DNA of 64,000 nucleotides from Bettongia penicillata ogilbyi (Eukaryota > Chordata > Mammalia > Diprotodontia > Potoroidae), in assembly GCA_023548195.1 (NCBI GenBank), contig JAJHZJ010000009.1, positions 6,656,215-6,720,214 on the forward strand. Direction: 5' to 3'. Position 1 is the stretch's first letter; each line of letters opens with the position of its first letter. Position numbers and translations under genes: made by a program. This document shows, in pieces, positions 37,201 to 51,000 of this stretch. The notes under the pieces were generated by a model. The model was not told the DNA's origin, ran no database searches, and was given only the letters and a program-made list of their open reading frames with translations.

Positions 37201-40200
37201 ATTGCTGTACATTTTCAGTCCTCGCTTACATTCTGCTGTGCACATGTCAATGCTTTCCCCCTCTTAAGTTTTCGCGTTTAAGTTGATAGGATTTCTTTTT
37301 TTATTGTGTATTTAAGTTTAAAATAAATTAATTTTAAAAAAGAAATTAGACTAAGAAGATTAATGTGTTTCATTTCAGAAAGGCAAAAGCAGAGAAAGGA
37401 AAGATTTTATGAAGCTCCACGTTTGGAAAGGACCCCTGACCAAACACCACCTGTTTCCCAAGCACTTATTGCTAACTATGCCATTGAAGATTTCTCTACT
37501 TACCAACAGGAAGTGTATTTAACTCATAACCCTGCGGTGGATGGAGCATTCTAATGCGTTCATCTAATTTCATGCCTATGAAATTACTTTTCCTGATGTA
37601 GAAAATTCTGGTCATGCCTTAAGACACTTTGCAAAGACACTCAGTAAAAGGGAGAGGGTATTCTATAGTGGAAGGATCCCTGGTCTTGGAGTTAGAAGAC
37701 ATGAAAGACGTCCCAGGCGTATACCACTTATTAGCTCTAGATATCAGTCAGTCACTCACTCTTCTTGCTCTTGTTTTTCCATCTGTAAAATGAACATAAC
37801 ACTGCCTCATGGTGTTAGGAAAAAGCATTTTGTGTAGGAAGGAAGGAAGCAAGTGCATTTCTTAAGTGCTAGGTGTGTGTCTAAGCATATTACAGATGCT
37901 GATTCTCACAGCAACCCGGAGAGGTGGAGGCTATTATTATTGTCATCTCCATTTTACAGTTGAAGAAACTAAAGCAAACAGAGGTTATTAAGTGACTTAC
38001 ACAGGGTCACACAGTTAGTAAGTATTTTTGAAGCTGTATTTGAACTCAAGTATTCCTGACTCTGGTCTTAGAGCTCTATCCACTAAACCACCTGACTGCT
38101 TCTGGGCATGGTACTTCCCAGCTGTAATCCCTGCTACTGGGGAGGCTAAGGCTCATGGTTCACCTGGAGTCTGGAATTCTGAGCTGTGGTTGGCTGAGTT
38201 AATCAGGTGTCCATGCTAAATTCAGCACCAATATGGTGAAACCTCAGGAGTGAGGGGTCACCAGGCTACAAACAGAGCAGACAAGTCAAAGGGAATAGTG
38301 AAATCAGACCATGACTGGTCGCTGCACTTCTGGCCTAGGCAAGATAGGGACACTTAATCTTAAGAAAAAAAAGGCACTTCGTAAAACTTCAACATGTAAT
38401 ATAAATGTGAGGAATTAATATTCAGGCTACCCAGTGTGTAACCTCATAGTTTATCTTCTCCCTTCCTCAGGAGTGATTTGTCTACAAAGTGTGTTATTCA
38501 AAATCTTTGTGAGCTAGAAGGTAGGGTGTCCATTTCTGAACTGGACTGAAATCAATTAGACATTTACAGATAGATAGTAGTTTTCATTCGCCACACTTTC
38601 TTCCTGCCTTCTGATGTTTCAGGTTCAGATCACTTCTCACTGGGATTACAGACTCTACTCTGAGGTACTTTGGTGGCAGCTAACGATCCTGTATAGCAGA
38701 GGTTTACTGGGGTCGGGTAAGAATCATTTCTTCCTCAGTCCTTCACTCTCTTTGAATGAAAACAAGAACTCTCAGATGTGGAAGGACATGCTTAGGAATT
38801 AGGCTTGGTTACATCTTTGCCTAGAAATTGAGAGCTTAAAATTGGGCTCTCCAAGGAGTTAGATGCTTTTGACATCAGGAAGGTGATGCCATGACTTGCA
38901 AATGAATTGGATTTAAGTGAGGAAAGTCTGTGCAAAGTCACCAGCCTCATTGTCTCCTCTGAAGCCATCAAGGACTTCTCAAAAGACTTTTAAAGGATGT
39001 TTAAAATGACTGCTAGTGGATAGGGATGAACTAGCGAACTTTTAAGTTAGGAAGGGCAAGAATTCAGTGCTGATGACTTTTGAAAGTGATTGACAAGAAA
39101 TATAAATTGGATTGGAAAGCAGTTATAAGATTTGTATACTTCAGGAAGTAGGGGTAGTGCCTTCTCTTCTGCCTACAACATTCCTCACAACCTAGTGCAG
39201 GTGTTTTATCATCAGTGTTAGTGATGAGGAAGCAAAGCAAGGACCAGTGGTGTTTCTTACAAATTATAACTAAGAATCTCAGGGAGAAACAATTATAGTA
39301 ATCTTGCAAATAGTCCTTTCCACAATTACCAGGGAAAAAAATAATGATTTATGCAGACGAGTCATAAAGAATGCTAATTTGTTTTTTTTTTTTTTCAAAT
39401 CTTTCTTATGGCTTACCCCACAACTGTAGATTGGAATCCCTACACAGTTTTTCATTTTGTCTTATTCTTGTTTATCTCTTTCCATAAGGAAAGATCCATA
39501 GAGGGTCTCTCTAAGTGTCTTAGAGGACTTCCTTGGTTCCATTAACATCTTGAGTCTCCCCCTCTAATGACATGACCAGCTCGGCTCCTTTTCTGGTCAG
39601 ACGCATCCTTAGTGATATCCTTTTCACTATTTCTGTACATGTAGTCCCTTGTTGGGAATATGCCACAGTCTGCTTATACCTACTGCCCTTTGGGTCACTT
39701 GAAATTTTAATTCTTCTACATTTTGTTCCACAATTCACAGCTATATGCCATTACTGGGAGAGTTACGTTAAAAATGTGAACTTTGAAATCAATCAGCCAA
39801 TATTTATTAGGCACCTACTATGTGCCAGGCTCTAAGGGGTAGGGATACAAAAAGAGGCAAAAGATAGTACCTATCTTCAAGAAGCTTACAAAAAGACACT
39901 GATACCTCCTTCTCACACCCGGTCCATGGCATGTATTTTTAGACATTTTTAATGTATTGATCAGATTTGCTCTTTGCTCTTTTTTCCTTTAAACTATGAG
40001 CTGTTCTTTGGGATGCCTCTTGGAGAGAGAAGAGGGTGAGAGATATTGAAGAAAATCTGTGATGTAAAAAAAAAAAACCCAAATGTTTTCAATAAAAATT
40101 ATTTATAAAAAATGGATGCTTTTTTGGCGGGGAGGGAGAGAGAAAAATGGATGCTTTCCAACAATGCCCTTCTCCATAAAGTACATTCCATAAATTGTTA

Positions 40201-43200
40201 GGTGATCCTGTGGATAGAATCTGAAGCTGGAGTCAGGAAGACCCGAGTTTAAATCCATCCCAAGACAATTAGTAGCCGTGTGATTCTGTGTTATTCTATT
40301 TGCCTCAGTTTCCTCATCTCTAGAATGGGAATAATAACACCACCTACCTCACAGGATTATTGTGAGGCTCAAATTAATTAGCATATAATAAAGCACTTGC
40401 AAATCTTAAAGAACACTATAAATGCTAATTATTAGGATTATGATAATTATTTCTCCTAATATACATCAGGAAAGCCACTGAGTAGAATAAATGCAACTGA
40501 TATCACATTGCCCTTTTGTAGTTTGCTGATAAGGAAAGATATATGCTTTAATTACTAAGAGTTTGGTGCTAACATTGTTCGTTATATTTGATCTGTGTTT
40601 TGTTGCCTTTTCTTATTAACTTTATTTATGTTGTCTTAGTGGAGTACATTACTCCTTTGGCTCTTCTTTGTTTACTTAGTATCACTTCATGTAAGCTTTT
40701 CCAAGTTTATCAGAATGCTTTATATTTATTGTTCTTTATGACCCCAAAATGTTCTATCTCCTCATACTAAAATTTGTTCAGCAATTCTTTATTCATTGGG
40801 TACATAGTTTATTTCTAGGGGGAAAAAGACTTTTGATTGCATCATATAGCACTGAATCACTTAAAGTGCTGCAGTTTCCCAGAAATTCCAGTCTAATCTC
40901 TCCCTTCTAAATTCTGGTTGTAGTTCATTATTTTTGTGTTGTACCTGTCCAAGATAAATGTACAGATGGACTGACTAGTGAATATCAGTGCTGATGACTT
41001 TTGACACATTATGTCTTTGAAAGTAAGGGATAAGATTTGGAGATTTTTCCAACCTCAAGTTACAGTCTGGGCAAAATGTGCTTCTCATCCATTTTGTTTT
41101 TCCATGTGGATGTCTAGGTCTATTTCTTTTGCATGGCAGTGGATCTCATTAAGGAAATACTTTAGCATTCAAGTGCTTAATGCAGCAAAAATGTCATTTG
41201 TAAACAGAAACATTTAATCCCTCACTATCAATAGAGAATCCTTCTTTTATCTGGACTATTGTACAAAATTCTCCATGAGGATGGCAAACACCATAGACAA
41301 TCATAATAGTCCCATTGGTTTTTTACTTTATCTGATGTTGAAAGTAAAAGCTGTATTGAAGTATTAAACTTGTGATACTTAGTTACAAAATTGAACAAAG
41401 TAATCTTTATGGTTCTAAGTGTTACAGAATCTTGCATGACTTACCAAGACATGCAATACCTTGTTTAAGGAGAATCTTTATTGCTACATTTGTGTATAAC
41501 TGAGTCAGATGCCTTTTTGAAATTAATAGTGAATACAGTGGGATTTCACATTCTCTTTATATTTATCAGTCTGGTATGTGACTGAAGTGTGATCTGCTGT
41601 GGAATGTTGTCTACAAATAACATTCCTGTCTCCTTTTCATGTTTTCATCTGGGATACACATGATGCATGGTATTTCATCTGTATTGATGAGAAAAAAAAC
41701 AGATGTATGGACTCAATAGCTGTAAGGTAAGCTTGATAAGCTTTTTTTTTTTCTGGTAAAAATTATTATTCATCATTTTTCCATTCTTTTGAAATCTCTC
41801 CTTGTTTGACATATTTTTAAAATCAATCCCTGCATATCTTTAAAATTATTTTGCCTTCAATAAAAAAATTTCCCTGGTATATATTCAGATTTAGCTACCA
41901 TTCTCAGCTTCACCTTAAGTACCATGGCCACTTCCTTTGCTGGGTACTGAAATGGTTGGACCTAGATGTGATGACACCATTCTTGTTGCCTATCAGAACA
42001 GGTGGCCATAGAAACAATAGCAAGTCTGTCCCGTTTCATATCTATTTGTTGTACTCATTCCAGTGTGTCTTATAGATGCTTTACTGATAATTTAGCCTGC
42101 CTAGATGTTATGTCAAGTTCTCAATGAGTTCATTTTCCCTTTGCCTGATCTTTGCTATTTTGTGAGGTGAACTGCTCATAATTTCCTATATTTCTTTTCT
42201 ATATATTTAATAAATAGACTTGTACTATAATCTAGTGATCTTCTTGGCCATCTTGTCTTTCTATTTCACAAGCAGATCAAGGGTTTTCTGGCTGAGGTAG
42301 TTCTAGGTTTTCAGTTACCTGGCTATGGCATTCATTAACATTTCTATGAAATGGTAATGGAATCAAAACTTTACTTTTGTTCATTCATCAGAATAGATGG
42401 TTTACATTTAGATAGGTCAGGCTGGAGCTGCTGTTGTTATGTAGTGTCTTCTAAGCTTTATCCTTTCTTCTAATTTGATTTTTGATTTTGACTTTTGCTC
42501 TAATCCATCAATGACCTGACTTTATGTAGGAAGCACATTGTGAAATTCCTCCCATACTGGAAAGCAGACATTTCCCGCTTAGTATGATGTCACCTATTTA
42601 ATTTTTTAAAATATTAATTAGTACTGGTCATGCCATTACCCTATAACTCTCTTCTTTTGAAAAAAAAAGTAACTTTTCATGTATGGTTATAAGCTTTTGG
42701 TTTCTTTCATTTCCTAACACCAAACTGTATTCTCCAATGTCATTTTTACAATCTTCTCCTATGCTCATCTTTGAACTAAAGTTACCAAATATAAATAAAT
42801 CAAGTCTTTCCACCAGAAGAGACAAGGATTGAAATGATTAGAGAAACACAAGAAGAATCAACTTCAGTGACAAGAGGAACAAGATATTTGAGTGAAAGAG
42901 CCTTCCTTGACAGTAATAAAATTCCTATTTAAAAGCTAGAGCAATTTGGTTGGGAGGTAGCAAGAAAGGGCTAATTGCTAATCAAGGCAATTGAATGTTA
43001 TATCTGGGGGGAAAATAAGAAGCCTGCCATAAATAGCTTAAGTTACACTCAAGGATCCCTCTAACGCAGTCCCTAGTGCAGCAAACAGATGTGGAAGCCA
43101 GGAAGACTGGTGCACAGGCTAGCCAAGGGAACTACCCACAGGAATCATAGAGAACCAAGGTTCTCAATTCCAGGGAGTACGGAGGGCAAAGGGAATCTTA

Positions 43201-46200
43201 TAATAGTCTGAAGGAAAGTTCGCACTGTTTCTGTTTCTTCCAAAAGCAACTATTTATTTACAAAGTGCAAGCTGGTCTCTGTCTTAAAGGAGATGAAAAG
43301 GATGAATGAATCTCTAGTCTGCTTATTGTTGGGAAGAATAAAGTCTGCCTTTAAGAAAAGGAAAATCTTTAAGAAGAAGGAATAGAAGAAAAGGAAATTA
43401 AAAACAGAGGGAAAGCCTGGGTCAGAAGTTTGGAGAACAGAAAAATGTGGTACAGAGAAGGAGAGGAAGAAGATTTCAAGCTAAGAAATTGGAATAAAGC
43501 TCTTCCCACAAAGGGATTTTGGGGGACGAATTGTGTCAGCTTCTTATGCCACGGTGAATTATCCACAGATCTCATTAAAAGAGGTCATCCAGTAATGGTC
43601 AGAAGAAAAGGAATGAACAGTTGGTTGATGAATCCCTACAAAGGGTGCCAAGACAGCTCTTCATCAATATGGCATAATAACAGAGAGATCTACTGTCTTC
43701 ATAGGGTTTGGACATGGCAGAAATCTTTCTAAGACTTTTCAAACTGAAGACCACTACTACTTCTTGGTGATTCACAGAGGAACAAATAATAGCTATATAT
43801 TAAAACTGTAAAGCATTGTTGAGGATTATGATACCCTGGGCAAGAAATCCCGTAGGTCCTTAGACAGGTATATGTAACGTTTTTTGTCACTGCTGCCATT
43901 TAAAAGTAGGAGCTTCTGAGTAGAAGGCAAGTGAACAAATAGCTAATTTGATGGTGGCCAACATAGGAAAATAGGATTTGAATTTCTGGCCCATGGCTTA
44001 AAATATTAGAATTCTAGATTCTGACCTAAGGATGGAGTGTACTTGGTGAAATCCAAATATGTGTATTTTAAATGGAATCTGATCAGAAGGAAGACTCTAA
44101 ATTGAAAAAAGTAAGGGGGAAACAGCCTAAATATCCACTAATATTCACTAATATCCTAATATCCACTAAAGCAAATACTATAAAAGGTAAGGAGGAACAA
44201 CAAAAAAATGGAGAATAATAGGTGAAACGATCAATAATTCATATGAGACAGTATCCGAGAAGAGAGGAAATGATGGGGAGGGGCATGTATTGACTCAAAT
44301 GTGTATATATGCAAATATATAAGGCCTACATAGGAAACAGTGTGAACTAGAGATTATATTATAGACTTGGAGCTGGAAAAGACATCACAGGCTAGTTGAA
44401 TGCCCTCATTTTACAGATGAGGATACTGAGGCCCAGAAAGGCTAAGTTATCTTCTCAATATGGTAAAGGAAGTATCTGAACCTTGGTCCTCTAACCAACT
44501 TGGGTTCATTTCCTTTTATTATGCTGCCTCCCATGGTACATTTATTATGAACATCAGGCATATAAATATGCATGTAAACCCATATTCTTTTCTGCTGGGC
44601 ATACTGCAAATCTTAATGCAAGAGGAGTACATTTGATTTCATAGGTATTATTGAGTTTGGGCAGGATGAGATTCATGCCAGGAATATGGTTTTGGAAGAG
44701 TGTTCAAAAGAAACAAAAGACATAAAAGAAGTGTTGAAATAATACTTTTTAGAAGAAGCTATGCTTTTGTGAGGAAATCCAGATGCCAGAGATGAGAAAC
44801 ATGGCAAAAACCACGTAGATGAGAATCAGTGTGGGGAAAAACAGAAGCAATCATGCCATTTAATTTCAATTCAACCAGCCCTTATTAAATGCCTACTATA
44901 TGCAAGGGACTCTGTTCCAAGTGCTTAGGATACTACATGTACACAGATAAGTAAATGCAAAATATATGTAAAGAAAATCATTAGTATATATTGTGAACAA
45001 AGGATTTAGGCAACACTTTCAAGAAACAAAGGATAGACCTGTTATGTACTCCCTCTTCACTACCATGTATTTTAGAATTCCTACTTTCTTTTGAGGTTCC
45101 TTCCAGTAAACCCCTCCTAGGATATCAATCAAACCATTTGCTAGGATCCCTGTCTGTATTTTGTATTTACTTATCTTTATATAAGTTGTTTCTCTCCAGT
45201 AGAATGTAAACTACTTGAGGTTATGGATTGTTTTATTTTTATCTTTGCTTCTCTAATGAAGTATGGTGACTGGAACATAGTAAGGAGTTAATATTTGTTG
45301 AATGAATGACATGGAGGCATTACATAGTAGTGATTGGGGAACTTACTCCATCCAGACACTTTTTTGGAGCTCTATCTTTACCAAAAGCAGAGCAGGTGAT
45401 ACATTCTTAACTTGCCTTAAACATAATTTCACTTAAAAAAAACTACAGATAGGAAAGCAACAGGAAGCAACATGATTCTGTCTGTGATTCATCAGGTCTG
45501 TCCACGACACATCCTACAGTGCTGAAAGGGCTGTGTTTGCTGAGTCATTTTCAGGGATTTTTGAAAGATTGTAGAGAGTGAGAGAAGTACTGTAAAACTT
45601 GAGAAGAGCATTTATCCTCATTCCAACAAAGAAAATAGGGTGCGTTTTGTGAGATGCAGTCCTGTAAACTTGACTTTGGTTCCTGGCAACATTCTAGAGT
45701 GCGTTATTAAACAAGGATCAACTGATCATTGAAAGAGATGTGTGAACCATGAAAAGAAGTGACCACTCAGTCTTGAAATTCACGAAAAAGGAGAGGAAGA
45801 GCCAGGCAGAGTTTAACATGCATTGAAATTTGGGGAAAGCATTTTTCAAAGTGTTTAGAGAGAGGATAAGTAGGATCTAATGTTCTAAAAATCTTCAGGG
45901 GAAGTTGGCTCAAGACGGATAATCTATTCTCAAGAATGAAATTCTGAAAACACAAAAAGAAATTCTGAAAACTCAGTTAGCTGGGCTAATCCTCAGACAA
46001 TATGTCTACTACAAGCCAGTACTCCAACTCTTTTCAGTTTGGTGTTACTGTCTAGAGATCGCACTCTTTCTCTAAAATAGGCTCCATGTCATGTTGAAAC
46101 TTCAGAATAGGTAGAAATGTGGTTGTCCTAAAAGTGTCACAAAGGGAAGTTAGCACTAAAGGCACTTAGATCACTTTGGGGTTTGTGAATGCACTGAGAA

Positions 46201-47693
46201 GAAAGAGGTTGAACTGCCTAAAGAAACTGAAATGGGCCTAGGCAATTCATTGAACAACTCAGATATTTTAAAAAGAAATGCATAAAAGATGGGATCAAGG
46301 CAGGCAGTGAAAAGTAAATGCCAAAGTGTAACAATTACTAGTCTAGTAACTAGTGTCAGGAGTGCCAAAGCCTAGAATGAAGTGAATGAACTAGTAGCAA
46401 AATTAAGGGAAAAAAGGCTTTCAAAAAACAAACAAACCAGTGTTGGGGGGCAAAAGGGGAATTTTAAAAGGGATATAACCACTGCTAATGATGATATGAA
46501 TATATTATTGTAAAAAAGCAAAACTATCTAATTCTTTTGATTTTTTTCTTTTCTAAGGAGAAGGATCTTTGGACTAGGCAGCATGGCAAAAATGGTTATC
46601 AGTGACTTGAGACTGAAGGTAGAGGAAGAGCTCATATTAAAATGTCCTCAATGAGTTTAAAGTCCTGAAGTTTAAAGGTCATGAAAAATTACATCCTAGG
46701 ATACTGAAAGAATTATGATTGATATACCACAGTTCATGGTCTTTGCAAGGTCTTGGAGAACAGGAGAGGTGCAACACAAGTGGAAAAGGGCAAATATTTC
46801 AATTTCCTAAAAAGAAAAGGGATAAAGGGCTGATTATTCAAATTCTAAGCCTGTAATTTTGACTTAGATTCTTGGAAAAAAATTATAAGACTTATTAGTA
46901 AAGGGATGGTTTAGAGTACTTAGAAAAGGAAGGCAGTGAGCACTAAGAGCTGGTATAGTTTATTAAGAAGAGATGTTATTAGGCTGACCTTATCTGCTTT
47001 TATATAACATGATTGTTTGGCTACATGGAATTTCCCTAGATTTCAGCTATACATTTGACAAAGTTGCTCGTTATCTTTGTCAAAAAGATGGAAAACTCTG
47101 CGCTAGGTAATAATAGTAAGGTGGCTTCAGAATAAAGAAGACCTGAAACAGCCATTAAAGTGTTGGAGTCAGCTAGGAGGTAGGTCTCTAGATGGTCATT
47201 TTGCAAGTATAAGGAATCATACAGGAATCATTTTGTATTTTTGGCTATTTGATAGGTCTCCAGGGCCAAAAATTTCATCACCTTCTGACAGTGAATGTTT
47301 TCCCAGTTAGCTAGGCTGATCCCCAGACGATATGTGTACCACTAGACCAGTACAAGTCTTTTCAGTTTGCTGTTACTGGCTAGAGATTGTACTCTGTTGG
47401 TAAAGCAAAGTGACCTCCATGTCATGTTGAAGCTTCAGCATAGGTAGAAATGGGGTTATCCTAAAAGTGTTGTAAAGGGAAGTTAGAAATAAGGCACTTA
47501 GATCACTTTGGGGTATATCTATTGATTTTTAGGCATTTGTGATATTAGGCTAAATATAGCAACTAATGATACTAAAGACATGATCTGAGAGACTGAGAAG
47601 GTTGATGACCATCATTCTACTTGTAGTAATTTTGTATTCACAAGGTATAGAAATAGTTATGGGACACAGGGAAAGAGTAGGAGAGTATATTCC

Positions 47694-47740
<47 letters not shown>

Positions 47741-47821
47741 TTCTTTCTTCTTCTTCCTTCCTTCCTTCCTTCCTTCCTTCCTTCCTTCCTTCCTTCCTTC
47801 CTTCCTTCCTTCCTTCTTTCT

Positions 47822-47856
<35 letters not shown>

Positions 47857-47994
47857 CTCTTTCCTCTTCCTTCCTTCCTTCCTTCCTTCCTTCCTTCCTT
47901 CCTTTCCTTCCTTCCTTCCTTCTTTCTTTCTTTCTCTTTCTTTCCTTTCTTCTCTTTCTTCTTTCCTTTTCTTTCTTTCTTTCTTTCCTTCTTC

Positions 47995-48070
<76 letters not shown>

Positions 48071-51000
48071 TTCTTTCTTTCCTTTCTTTCCTTTCTTTCT
48101 TTCTTCTTTCTTCTTTCCATTTAGGTCAGTAGATGACTGCACTGTCACTATAACTGCTGGTTATGCCACTGATTATCATGATGACTGGCTTGATGTTGAC
48201 CTTGATGTCCCCACCACCCAGTGATAGGGGGCGAAGAGTGAAAACCACACCTCCACTTCTTGTCACTGACTTGGAGAGTAAAGAACAAGGAAAGATGAGT
48301 ACCATCCTAGGCTACTAAAAAGTATCCATATTAGTGAATCAATGATAAGCATTTATCAGACACCAACTCCATGACAGGTATTGTGCTAAACACTGGAGAT
48401 TTGAAGACAAAAATGAGACAGACCCTATTGTCAGGGAACTTACGTTCCATTTGAGGAAACAGCATGTACCCATAAGTACATACAAAATATATCTGGAAGG
48501 GACTGGCCCTGTGATTAAATGGTATAAAGTTAATTCCAAGATGAGGAAACTTCCTTTTCCAATACCGATCAGCATCTTCTCTGCAACTTATAGCCTTACA
48601 GCCCCAAGTTTAGTTAAGTGATTTGCCCGGTGTCACAAAATCATCAAGAGTCAAGGGTAGGACTTGAATCCAGAAGTTCCTGGCTTCAAGACCTGTTCTT
48701 TATCTACTATTACCTCTAAGACTATGTAAAATGTATAAAAATAAATGTAATTTTTTAGGGAAGGGGAAGTATTAACAGTTGTGTAGTTTAGGAAAACCCT
48801 CACGTAAGAGATAGTGTTTGAACCGACCTTTGATGAAAGTAAGGGATTCGGTGAGGCAGAGAAAAGGAAGGAATATATTGCAGACATGGGGAAAATACAG
48901 AGCAAAAGCAATGAGATATGAGCTGGAATGGTGTGCATGAGGAACCTCAAGGAGGCCATGTTGACTGGGCCAAAGAAGACACTAAGATTCATGATGTATG
49001 ATAGCCCTGGAAAGGTAGATTGGAACCAGGTTGTGAAGGCCTTTTACCCACCTTATGGAGGTATTTGTATTTAATCCTAGAGCTAACAGGGAACCATTGA
49101 AATTTATTGCATAGGGAAGTGACATGGTCAGACCTGTTCTTTAGGAACATAATTTTGGCAGCTATGTGGACAATGGATTAGGGCGGGGAGAGACTGGAGA
49201 AAAGGAGATCAATGAGGAGACAATTGCAATCGTTCAGGCAGGAAGTAGTGAAGGCCTGGCCTAGAGCGGTGGCTGTGTAAGAAAAGAGAGTTCTTAGACA
49301 TTGCAGTTAGATATTCTCCTAATTGTCTACCATTCCCCCACTTTATTTGCCTCTCACCTCGAGCCTTCTTCCTTGGGAAACATTCAAAATACACTCCCAT
49401 ATACTAACAATTTTTAGTCTACAACTATTGAATAATAATAGCTCTATGTTAAAATGCTTTCACATGCCTTTTATTTCACAACAATTCTATGAGGTAGGTA
49501 GTATCAGTATTACTATATTCATTTTACAAGATGAAGAAACTGAGGTACAGAGAGGTTAAGAGACACTGTTTGAAATCAAACAGCTTATAAATGGCAGAGC
49601 TGAGACTCAAACTTAACTGAAGACTACAAATCTGGTTATATTTCCACTGTTACTGCACTATCCTAATCTTAAAACAATTTTTTTTGAATGTTTACGTGTT
49701 CTCTTTTCTCTCCATTTTTGTCTACATAATTTCTCCTTTTTCACGATTTGCTGGTGGGCCCTCCACTCAGACTATGTTCAGTCATGAAATGCTTATGGAA
49801 TAGCTGCCCCCGCATAGGGGGTGGCCCTCCTTTGTAAAAGGCCCCTCCCTGTCTGAAGCACTCTGCAGACAGAAATTTTATGCCCATCATGCACTGCTGT
49901 GATTACTTGAATTGCTTGGTTCTTGATGGAATCAGGAGAGGAAGTTTAAGTTCAGGCAGGTAAAGGGATCCTTTGTTTAAAAAGTAATTTACTTGGTATT
50001 TGCAACCTTTCCTATCTTCAGGAAATTCTCTGTGCATACCACTGATAAAGTTATCTACAAATGTCACAGCAAGGCAGTAAGATGTGAGCTCATCTAGATC
50101 TGTGCATAAGCAGAAATGTTGATGCAAACTGATGTAGAATTATTCATCCTGTAAGATTTCAGCCCAAATGGAAGTACCACATTCCTCCTACTTTCTTTCC
50201 CTTCTGGTGTAAGTCCAAAATTATGCCATAGTTCCTCCTCTGACCTCCTCTTCAACCCAAAGAGGGACCAGAATTGTGTTTGTTACCCTGGGGGAAGTAC
50301 TCAGCTGATTGGCATTTGAAGAGCAGTATAGGGTTGGAATCATCTCCTGAGGATGATGATGTCGGGTCAAAATCAGCTGATTAAACCCTTGGGGGAAGTT
50401 TGGTGAGGAGCACAACGTTTGCTTCTTTTTTTGATAAAAGCCAAGTTGGCCCACATGATTTGTTCTAGGAGATATCGGGGCTTTTTTAGCTCTTGGCAGG
50501 GAGCCTGAATATGTTAAGCTGAACTTTACTGACTGGAATACGTGCTGTTTTAGAATTGAGATGTTTAAGTTACTAATAACTGACGTAGTTACAAGTTTAT
50601 ATAGTCGTAAATTATATAACTTATGTGGTTATGGTTTATAGAACTTGTATAGCTTGTGTAATTAACATCCAGTTTCTTAAGGTTTACAAATTGCTTTCCT
50701 CACAACAAAGCTCATTAGAGCTAGAAGGGAATTTGGAGATGATTTTTGGGTAAACCTTCTATTTTTTGGATGAGAAAACTTAGTGGGAGGAGTGGAATGA
50801 CCTGAGTGGGTTGCCACAATCAGTTAGTGATGGAGTTGGATTTCACATTTCTGATCCTCATGCTTTTACACACTTTCCACTGGACATCTGCATGCAGTAT
50901 TTGTACACACAACCCTTACCTAAAAGCCCACTTATACAGGATTCTTCTCACTGGCAGATATTGATTATTCCGTGTTTGGTGCCTTTGTGAGGAGCAGAAT

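Noticed and set aside
38101..38371. Alu or B1 element
   Set aside because: The first bases look like Alu, but the S domain of 7SL is present and the organism is not a primate or rodent. A 7SL pseudogene fits better.
47602..48148. ORFs of 160-176 codons rich in Ser/Phe/Leu/Pro or Lys/Arg/Glu
   Set aside because: They are translations of the pyrimidine microsatellite in different frames and have no independent coding evidence.
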